From the NCBI GenBank assembly GCA_022702705.1, contig CM040430.1:12801324-12865323 (forward strand): a DNA stretch of 64,000 nt, read 5' to 3'. A program made the position numbers and the translations under genes. The stretch is from Papilionanthe hookeriana x Papilionanthe teres (taxonomy: Eukaryota; Streptophyta; Magnoliopsida; Asparagales; Orchidaceae). The notes under the pieces were generated by a model. That model saw only the letters and a program-made list of their open reading frames with translations, did not search any database and was not told where the DNA came from. Below are positions 57,501-64,000 of this stretch, one piece after another (positions within the stretch are counted from its first letter, which is position 1; each line of letters starts with the position of its first letter).

Positions 57501-59490
57501 GGTTTTTTATATTATTGTCAGCTTCTTCATTCGTATTGATTGACTTCATACTGCCACCTTTTTTTTTTCATAGACAAATTGTCATGGGAATTTTGCTAAT
57601 CTGATTCTTAATTTATATTGAACCCAGTTCCAAAGCCGCAGCCAAGTTCACGAGTTGGTCGATCACTCACAGTTCCAGTAGTTTCTTACAATGAGTATCA
57701 GCCACTTCCTCTACTATAAAACTACAATATTTGTCTGCTCCTGAGTACGCCTAGATAGGTGTTTGAGCCAGTTCTGCCACCGCCACCATCATTATGTCTG
57801 CTACTTTTCTATTCATTTGAGAAGTGTGATGCAGGATCATTACAATCAGTTGAGTCTCAGTAGTTAGAATCTTCTCAATCTTGTTCTTCCCCACGCATCC
57901 ATTTATTATTGCATATGTTTTAATTATATAATAAAGCCACATACTTGTCAAATAGTTTTAGCCTAGTCAGGATCCTACTTTGTGTATTGGCTAATGTGAT
58001 TGAATGAATTTGAAATATTGAGATTTTCTCCACTGTCCCGGTATGTCTTATTCTATCTCTCGTATCTCTTGTTTTTCCTCTCTCTCTCTTTGGGTCCCTG
58101 TTATCAGCACCCTCTCGTCACCTTTCTAACCTCCGTTGTGCTGCGATGTATCATTGAGGCCTTTCCAAGTTACTTGAATCAGCTCAACGGAAGCATGATT
58201 ATATAATGCAAAGAAATAATGTAGCTATTCTAACGTCCATACATATAAAGTTCCTAATCTCTGGAGAACTAGATTTTTCTCTTCTTGCACAACTGCCGAT
58301 TGATGTTCTCTGAAACACCAGTTTTTATTCCTTTCACAATTGCCACATAGTACAAGTGACATATTTTAATTAACCTTTATAGAGTTATACATTTGACGCT
58401 TGCAAGCTCTCCACAGTTACCAAATATTATTAGCTCGTTATGCTCCTTTTTTACTCTCTAAACCTCATGAGAACTTTCTATCAAAAGATGATCCAAATTT
58501 CCATTTATAGTATTTGAGAATATTTGTAATATTGCTCTAGCAGGCAGCATTACTTGAACTTTGGGCAAGTACCTTAGTTCACTAAATATCTGGATCGTCA
58601 TAGTTGTGTCATCAACCCTGCAGTACCTGCTGGTTTTTACCTGATTTTAACTTCTACTTCCCAGAACGCACACCTTCCCACTTACAAGGACTGAATTTTC
58701 TTCCACCATTTAGTCAGCTTTACAGTCGTAAATTTCAAATGTAAATTGAAGTTTCCGCTTTTGACTTGTTGTATCTAATGATGCAAGTGAGCATTAGAAT
58801 TTTTTTTCTATCAATGTACGGTCGCTAACTAAAGAATGTGCTTTTTTTATAGACCTCACATTTCTGACCATCTATAAAAGGTTCTTTGACAATCATGGTA
58901 CCTTAACACTAACTATTACCTTGTCGTTGCAGTCCGGGTTTAGGCTTGAAATTCATAATTAGCTGAGCGCACCTGATTCAATAGATTTCCAGGGTGCAGA
59001 ATCAGTTTCATTGCTAGCATTGCTTAGTCTTCAATACACATTTTGGATCCAAAATCAAGATTGGCAAGGAAATCATATATACAATCACAATCAGAACATA
59101 AATTTTATGCATCTGTAAAAACTTAATTGAAATTTTATTCATTTAGTTATTTTTTAGCGCCAGATTGAAATCTTTTAATGTTCAAAATTGGTTATTCATG
59201 ATGGCACTTCATGGTTGTAACCGAAGATTTGTTGTCTTTCGGCTTCATGGCTATTGAGCCTCTTTTATGATTTTCTTCCATCATTAATAATATCCTGTAC
59301 TTATACTATCAAATATGTATGCAGCTCCGTGAGTACATTGATGATACAGAGGACTACATAAACATTCAAGTAACTTTCAAACACTTTATTCTCATGAATT
59401 GAAGAATATGAATGTGCTGATATTTACTCTTAAGCACCCATTTCCATTTCCCTTTTGCAGCTTGATAACCATCGAAATCAATTGATTCAG
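44088..59490 (+). CDS. MRS2: MRS2/MGT (CorA-type) magnesium transporter, 9 exons, 3' end outside window
   Basis: Plant MRS2 proteins form membrane Mg2+ channels. Exons: 44,088-44,339; 44,449-44,478; 44,583-44,727; 48,145-48,266; 49,532-49,606; 51,801-52,028; 52,126-52,170; 59,325-59,369; 59,461-59,490, together 324 codons. Phases agree at every junction. All introns are GT-AG except intron 7 (GC-AG). Family landmarks in order are KYAIMHRVQIHARDLRILDP and LLSYPSTILGRE (exon 1), HIKAIITSEE (exon 2), SPFEFRALEVALEAICSFLD (exon 4), RVRKLKSAMTRLTARVQKV (exon 5/6), LLDDDDDMADLYLSRKL and GNENDVEELEMLLE (exon 6), TLREYIDDTEDYINI (7/8) and QLDNHRNQLIQ (8/9). It reads closest to rice MRS2-I-type members. 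The terminal exon with both membrane segments and the GMN tripeptide (about 60-70 residues) is not found before 64,000, so intron 9 exceeds 4.5 kb or the end is lost. 44,088 is the first in-frame ATG. Confidence 0.93.
47343..47870. repeat. Diverged direct repeat pair in intron 3
   Basis: 47,343-47,535 and 47,680-47,870 share gtagtatcattta, atcatcaagtacaagcatca, cagggcatta, aggttgacaaccaatttatg and similar words in the same order, about 340 bp apart. Confidence 0.7.
47884..48106. repeat. Tandem duplication of about 115 bp before exon 4
   Basis: The stretch tctttactgcctttttctta ... ttagaaaactaaccg ... gggatgctgaaatatggatt ... aaatcatatgcataccattt occurs twice in a row, nearly identical, ending 38 bases before exon 4. 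A short extra ttttcttaacttt piece lies at the junction. Confidence 0.88.
48271..48706. repeat. Tandem duplication of about 218 bp at the start of intron 4
   Basis: The first unit begins at 48,271 (gtgagaattttttcctcgca), five bases into the intron. The second begins at 48,490 with the same wording and ends near 48,706. The two units agree over their whole length with scattered substitutions (for example accgtggagatgg against accttggaaatgg). Confidence 0.9.
48761..49011. mobile_element. MULE-type MITE with 9-bp TSD in MRS2 intron 4
   Basis: The element starts GGAAAATTTACATAC and its other end, reversed, is GGGACGTTCACAAAC. The inverted similarity continues for about 60 bp (…tttacatatctaacacctaac against …tttgcatatctaacaccaaaa). 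It is flanked by a perfect 9-bp repeat ttttaataa (48,752-48,760 and 49,012-49,020), the target size of Mutator-like transposons. It encodes nothing. Confidence 0.82.
49607..51800 (+). other. MRS2 intron 5 (2.2 kb)
   Basis: An intron from gtatat to ttcttag. The sequence is AT-rich, and apart from short T-rich stretches I see no repeat, transposon or RNA gene in it. Confidence 0.8.
52285..52468 (+). mobile_element. tRNA-derived SINE in MRS2 intron 7
   Basis: A box-A-like stretch (gatggcgtggtcactg, 52,304-52,319) and a clear box B, GGTTCGATCCC (52,338-52,348), are about 25 bases apart, as in an internal RNA polymerase III promoter. A non-tRNA body (gggtcgagttacaggc ... gagcttctaccaaatatcg) follows, then a short T run and (TA)n. 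There is no acceptor stem or complete cloverleaf, so it is not a tRNA gene. The 5' edge is uncertain because a (TG)n/(CG)n run precedes it. Confidence 0.75.
52508..54540 (+). mobile_element. LINE with ORF1 and 3' UTR but no ORF2, in MRS2 intron 7
   Basis: The body starts at 52,508 (atggcgtcgtcgtcccgc) with a GC-rich 5' UTR-like stretch of about 350 bases. Broken ORF1 frames follow (52,863-54,336), and then a 3' UTR ends tcaatgaattggcccacggg ... ttttctaaaa at about 54,540. (TA)n tracts lie on both sides (52,465-52,507; 54,540-54,576). The normally 3-4 kb ORF2 (endonuclease, RT) is absent. Confidence 0.8.
52863..54336 (+). pseudogene. LINE ORF1 (DUF4283 plus CCHC zinc knuckle), frameshifted
   Basis: The likely start is ATG 52,863 (MARSYAAAVTAGG). 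The main body is in another frame (to 53,547) with a DUF4283-type region: FLTEEDTNIVASSCCLVLVG, IRHFFDTLKLTGSWKVGSL, VLKWTMDFDPKAESPIIPVW and FSLAKGFGKPLQVDNPTLEN. A second shift near 53,525 leads to the zinc knuckle PPYCSRCSMFGHSLIACYKL (C-x2-C-x4-H-x4-C). A third near 53,950 leads to an acidic Glu-rich tail and a basic C-terminus ending at 54,336. In plant L1-type elements ORF1 binds RNA. As it stands the protein is broken. Confidence 0.85.
56870..57097. mobile_element. MITE-like inverted repeat in MRS2 intron 7
   Basis: Left end cagaaaagtgccaaaatagt and right end, reversed, ggagtaaagtgccaaaatag are inverted copies; the similarity continues inward (cccctga / tctcctga, tctcaaagtct / tctcagacttt). 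Flanks ttgaggaaa (56,861-56,869) and tcgaggaaa (57,098-57,106) match at 8 of 9 bases and may be a target duplication. It encodes nothing. Confidence 0.6.
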
Positions 59491-61009
59491 GTGATTTCTT
59501 ATTTTCCTTTCCCAAGGCTTCAGCAGTTAGAGTAACACGAACATTGTACTTTTCAGCACCCCAGCACAATCATCTTCATTTGCATTGCATATAAAACCAT
59601 GTTAGTTTTAGAACATAAATTAGTTCCAGCAAAAATTGAGATATATCAAATCTATGCCAATACCTCTTAGATTTACAGTATCTTGTTAATTGAATATTCT
59701 TTTATTATCGATGAGTGGAGAAAATTTAGGTATTTGTTGTAAGGGAGGGAGGTGTCAAAATACATAAATTAAAAATATCACGATTTAGGAAAACAATACA
59801 GTTCAATGATTAATGGATTTATATGGTTTGATTTAAACTAAGCTAACTTCCACGTGGACGCGCCCAAGAGAGAGACAGAGAGAACTGATCCACCAAAAAA
59901 TACAGAAGCCACAAACATAAAGTATAAATAAAGAATTCTTAAAAACTTTTTTTTTTATCCCAATTACAGCAACTAAAAAAAAAAGCCCAAAAGGAACTTA
60001 TAAATATAAGCTGATTATTTGTCACTAAGATGCAAATCACTGGAAACAAAATTGGTCAAAGCATTTGCTGATGTTGCGTGATAGTGTTATAAACTTATAG
60101 TCTTCATCATCATCATCGAGAGAGAAACCAAATATAGAGATTTACTTCTCCAAGTGCATATGAAATCCTGTCTAAGAGGATGTGGAAGCCTCCAAATCAT
60201 GGCCTAAGAAAGTGTCATCCTTTTATAGCTGCCAATCTCTCTTGTACACAAATTGAGATAGAAAGATGTCAGGGATCATACATGTGTTTGTGTTCTGCAG
60301 CGAAAATCATAATATTATGGCACAAGATCGACTGTGCAATGCAAATCGGTTCTATCCACTCACTTCCTGAAGCTCACCGTTCATCCTACCATAATATGTT
60401 TCAGAATATTTTTGGCAGTCAAGAAACAACTCTTTTCTAGCTTTACAAGTTGCAATGCTCTGATATGCATATTTATCATCCCTTGGTTGTTTTTTTAGAG
60501 ACTTCAGTTAAGCATAACTAGATCATAAAAGGAATCTTGGTTCTAAACACCTCAATTTCAAAATTTATGGCCATCGATCTCCAAAATCTTGCTCTTCTAT
60601 ATCAGCATTTTTGCGACAAAGGCGCCAAATGATGATGCAGAAGCATCATCATGATTGAGATCAATGTGCTACAAAGCAAAAATATAAAGAGATGTAGGAC
60701 AAAAACCAAATGAGATGTGATTCAACTTCAATTAAGTCTGTCTATAGGAGTGGGGGAGAGAGGATCAATCACAACAACAACAATAATAAGCCTTTATCCC
60801 ACTAAATGGGGGTCAGCTACATGAATCCTTTTGTCCATTTTGTCCTATTGAGTGTCATATTTTCATTTAATTCTAATAAATTAATATCATTTCTTTATAA
60901 AACATACCCAAGTCTTTATAGGTCTACCTCTACATTTCCTAACATAAGTCAAAATTAAAATATCTACTCTAGTAATTGGGTCATTAGATGGTCGATGTTT
61001 ACGGATGTA

Positions 61010-62045
61010 TGGCAGCTGATGAGCTTTAACTTAAGTGGATTTATTAAATCAGGTGAATCCAGATTTAGCAAATCTTGGGTGGTTTACTCTCAAAAAAATG
61101 TTTAAAATGAGCTTTAGTAAATCTAGTTAAATCCTACGAAACTACTTGGTAGCTTGTGTAAGGATTTTGGTCTGTTAATAAAAAATCAGTTAAATTTATG
61201 ATAAAAATTAATTCTTAAATTTAATTAAATTAATTGTATATTTAACTTCTAATTACGCTAATTAATAATAAATTATTCACTAAACAATTAATTATTAATA
61301 AAAATTTTATTAAACTAATTATTTATTAAGCAAGATTTTAGCATTTATAAATTAATAATTAAGTAATTATTAATTATATTAATAAATAATTACTTTTAAT
61401 TTTTGTAAATAAAAAAATTAATATGCATTTTATTATTATTAATTAACTATTAAATAATTATATCTACATTTATGTAATAAAAATCAATAATAATATATTA
61501 ATTAATTATGAATTATTAATTAATTAAATGAATAAAATTAACTTAAATAAAAATAAATTAATACCATAAACCTATTTATCTGTCGGTCCCTTCCTATATG
61601 CCTGAAACCCTCGCTTACATCGCTGCCCTTCTCCCAGTCCTATACTATCTGCCCAAAAACCTCGCCCATGTCCCTACCCTTCTTCTGATTTTGCGCAAAT
61701 CCATTGCCTTCGTGACCGAACTCTCTCGATATAATTGTATTTAGAGCTAGCTGGGAAGGCAACGATGGGACCGAGGCGTACATAGACCATCGAAACTCCA
61801 TCTTTCTCCACATTCTGCTCCACTCCTACCCAAATCAACTGAGTAAGGTACGCCTGTTCTCGCCATTCTTTCTCTTTGATCTTCCCGGATTTACTAAATA
61901 CGCCAATTCACGAGATTTAGTACATCATGGATTTATAGCTGAAATCCACAAATTTTGGATTTATCAAAGTTGCAGCTTTATTTTGTCCAAACTGACCGTA
62001 TAGCAAGATTTAGCATTAATCCAAATTAAATCCTAGTCTAAATTT
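61010..62045. other. About 1 kb AT-rich insertion splitting the RTE element
   Basis: RTE coding is interrupted between the RLRWFGH region (62,046-62,130) and its continuation (PSNDP, about 61,000). The inserted DNA contains gatttagcaaatc (61,065) and, near its other end, gatttagcattaatcc (62,004). Between them are an AT-rich stretch and a small GC-richer island (61,590-61,860). It may be a transposon with diverged inverted ends; exact edges and a target duplication are not clear. Confidence 0.45.
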
Positions 62046-62204
62046 GTTGCTAGACAACCCCTTAATGTGGCCAAACCACCTAAGACGATTATCTCTAATC
62101 TTGTCTGCCACTCGAGCTACTTCAACCCTTTAACTATATATTCATTTTGCATTTTGTCTCTAAGTGTAAAGCCACTCATTCACTTGAGCATTCTCATCTC
62201 AGCA

Positions 62205-62283
62205 ATAACAACAAACCTTTATCCCATTAAGTGTGGTCGGCTACACGAATCCTTTTCTCCATTGCGTTCTATTGAGTGTCATA
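62205..62283 (-). mobile_element. 79-bp retroposed RTE 3' tail nested in the RTE copy
   Basis: The inserted piece on the minus strand reads tatgacactcaatagaacgc ... ggattcgtgtagccgaccac ... gggataaaggtttgttgtta and matches the 3' terminus of the host RTE copy at 60,775-60,865. It is flanked by ttctcatctcagca (62,191-62,204) and ttctcatttcagca (62,284-62,297), a 14-bp target duplication with one mismatch, and it interrupts RTE coding sequence. Confidence 0.8.
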
Positions 62284-64000
62284 TTCTCATTTCAGCAAAC
62301 ACTTAATTTTATTCTTTCCTATTACAGGCCAATATTCTGTATCATAAAGCATTGCAAGCCTCACCACCATCTTATAAAATTTTCCTTTAAGTCTGAGCAG
62401 AACTTTTCAATCACACAATAGGCCCGATGCATTTCTCCACTTCAACCATTCAATTTGAATTCTACTAATAACATTCCCATCTATATCACCATCACTTTGA
62501 ACAATAGACTCGAGATATCTAAAATGTTCACTTCTTTCAATGACTTGATTACCCATTGTTAAAACCCCGTCACTAGATATATATATACTAAAATTACATT
62601 CCATGTATTCATTTTTAGATCTACTCAAATGAAAGCCTTTAGACTCTACTGTTGACTTCCATAATTTAAGTTTTTCCTGAACTCTCTCTAGTCTTTTCTA
62701 TAACAAGGATATCATCAGCGAAAAGCATACAAGTGATACTGGAGTTAACTCAAACCGCAATAGAAAAAGCAAATATTATTACTCTAAAACAAATAGGGGT
62801 AATCAACCTGAAATAGGAAAATGCTTGATCAGTCCTTGTGTCTGAACACAAGTAATAGCTCTAGTATAGATATGTTTAATGAATTTAATATAAGCATTAT
62901 GAACATCAGTTGGAATCTTATCATAAACTTTTTTTTAAATTAACAGAAATCATATGTAGATACTCTTTATTCTCTCTATACTTTTTCATCAAACCTCTCA
63001 ATAAATGTATAGCTTTCATATTAGACATATCCGACATGAATCCAAGCTGATTAAGTGATAAAAAATATAAATGTTGTGATTATGGTATATAGATCAAAAT
63101 ATTGATAAAATCAAGTAGAATCTCGCAAAAAGTAGAATTTCCACAATTAATCTCTCACATACCTCCAACGAAGCATTTTCCGAACAAGCACTATTGGAAT
63201 CCTCAATAACTGCCAATGAAACTCTATTCTTCGAGAGAATATGTCAATGAAGAACAAAAAGAACTCAATAAAAAATACTAGACGCAAAGTGGGCATATTG
63301 TTAAAGCCTCCAACAATAGTTTTGGCTAAACAAACTCTTGAGTGAACATTCTTCTTTTAGACAAGTTGAATCCCTTTAAAAAGTAACAATGAATGCATGA
63401 ATCGAATGCCAGTTGAGAGCACCTGATAGTGGCTATTTTTTTCACACATAAAACTAACAACGTTTGTATTTTTGAAGTAAGAAGTCATAATCTCAGTCCC
63501 CTGTGATTAGTAATCCCCTTAAAAGAGCTAAAGAGGTGTTGTGAGTTGATTTAATTGGAGGGTACTTCATATATGGTAGGGAATTTTCTTTTGTAGAGAG
63601 CAAAGGCACTGCTCCTGATGGAGTCATTAGAACGCATCCTTGAAGTATAAATCTCTCAAGTCAATGTTATTTATAGCATGTTAGGGGTAGTCTTAGATAT
63701 AGCCCTAAGACCTTTTATAATGTAAAATCGGTTATTCAACTCATTGAAACAAGTCATATAATTAGCAACTAATATAAAACCTTTTAAGTGTTGTCAGCTT
63801 AACAAAAATTAATGATGAAGCTTAAACAAAAGTTAATCATGAATAGCTAAACATAAATATGTTTGGTTCCCTGTGTTTCTGATGTAAGGTAAATCACATG
63901 CAATTTTTTTTTTTAAATTTGGGTGTTTGTTGAATGAAAAAGAAGAGCAAAAAAGTTTTGTAAATTTGGAATTTATCGTGTATCTGAATTCGTTAGATTT

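Larger units (their letters stand above)
52171..59324 (+). other. MRS2 intron 7 (7.15 kb) with a GC donor
   Basis: Exon 7 ends ACG and the next bases are GCAAGT, the consensus of GC-AG introns; the acceptor is tatgcag before 59,325. Joining here gives the family phrase KLTTLREYIDD in frame, and no GT donor nearby would do so. The intron carries a SINE, an ORF1-only LINE and a MITE-like inverted repeat. From about 54,580 to 59,320 the rest has no recognisable gene, only a diverged direct repeat (55,680-55,800 and 58,000-58,120). Confidence 0.85.
60771..63000 (-). mobile_element. RTE-type LINE 3' part, antisense to MRS2, interrupted
   Basis: On the minus strand, from about 62,930 down, decayed RT frames read YIKFIKHIYTRAITCVQTQG, then at 62,407-62,628 the RTE C-terminal phrase EHFRYLESIVQSDGDIDGNV with RIQIEWLKWRNASGLLCD. 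Near 62,090 is RDNRLRWFGHI-like coding (out of frame). After an AT-rich insertion it resumes at about 61,005 and ends with the RTE tail gggataaaggctt and (TTG)n at 60,771-60,789. Stops and frameshifts are frequent. The order and the TTG-repeat tail identify the RTE clade. Confidence 0.8.
59491..64000 (+). other. Start of MRS2 intron 9, running out of the window
   Basis: Begins gtgattt after exon 9. I searched the plus strand to 64,000 for the membrane-spanning terminal exon (a GMN-coding stretch after an acceptor) and did not find it. Apart from the RTE remains at 60,771-63,000 the sequence shows no gene; 59,500-60,770 and 63,000-64,000 look like ordinary AT-rich intron or intergenic DNA. Confidence 0.6.

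Noticed and set aside
55820..58206. Small ORFs in the distal part of intron 7
   Set aside because: Short, low-complexity or AT-rich frames with no family resemblance.
60180..60440. 86-residue plus-strand ORF as the missing last MRS2 exon
   Set aside because: It lacks hydrophobic membrane segments and the GMN motif, and resembles no MRS2 C-terminus.

Overview
This is a window of a flowering-plant nuclear genome. One split gene has long introns, dense with transposons, and everything to its left is retrotransposon-derived. The gene reads closest to monocot MRS2-I/F-type magnesium transporters, so a monocot is plausible, but I cannot name the species.

Layout. (1) 1-893 is the end of a very long LTR. 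(2) 894-13,078 is the decayed interior of a Tat-lineage Ty3/gypsy element on the minus strand. Its gag, protease, reverse transcriptase, two RNase H parts and integrase run from high to low coordinates, and an array of about 79-bp repeats lies downstream of pol. (3) About 13,079-20,369 is a second LTR copy. (4) 20,370-27,715 is an Athila-lineage Ty3/gypsy element, also minus strand: gag end, protease, RT, RNase H, integrase, then two diverged copies of the env-region ('plant transposon protein') ORF. (5) 27,716-31,060 is unassigned repeat DNA with a GC-rich 40-bp minisatellite. (6) 31,060-33,354 is a 5'-truncated L1-type LINE on the plus strand (RT, zinc-knuckle region, RNase H). (7) 33,360-34,400 is GC-rich sequence followed by microsatellites. 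(8) About 34,400-40,699 is a third LTR copy containing one hAT-type nonautonomous transposon; a second copy in inverted orientation lies just beyond it. Both hAT copies have perfect 8-bp target duplications.

(9) From 44,088 rightward on the plus strand is the only cellular gene: a plant MRS2/MGT (CorA-type) Mg2+ transporter. Nine exons encoding 324 codons can be placed by canonical splice sites and family conservation. The final exon, with the two membrane segments and the GMN signature, is not in the window. Its 5' leader carries a single upstream start codon fused to a stop (ATGTGA). Intron 7 is 7.15 kb and uses a GC donor.

The introns hold a MULE-type MITE with a 9-bp target duplication, a second MITE-like inverted repeat, a tRNA-derived SINE, a LINE that has ORF1 and a 3' UTR but no ORF2, several tandem duplications, and an antisense RTE LINE. 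The RTE copy itself contains a 79-bp retroposed RTE tail. No RNA gene, CRISPR array or bacterial-type feature is present. All transposon ORFs seen are broken by stops or frameshifts.
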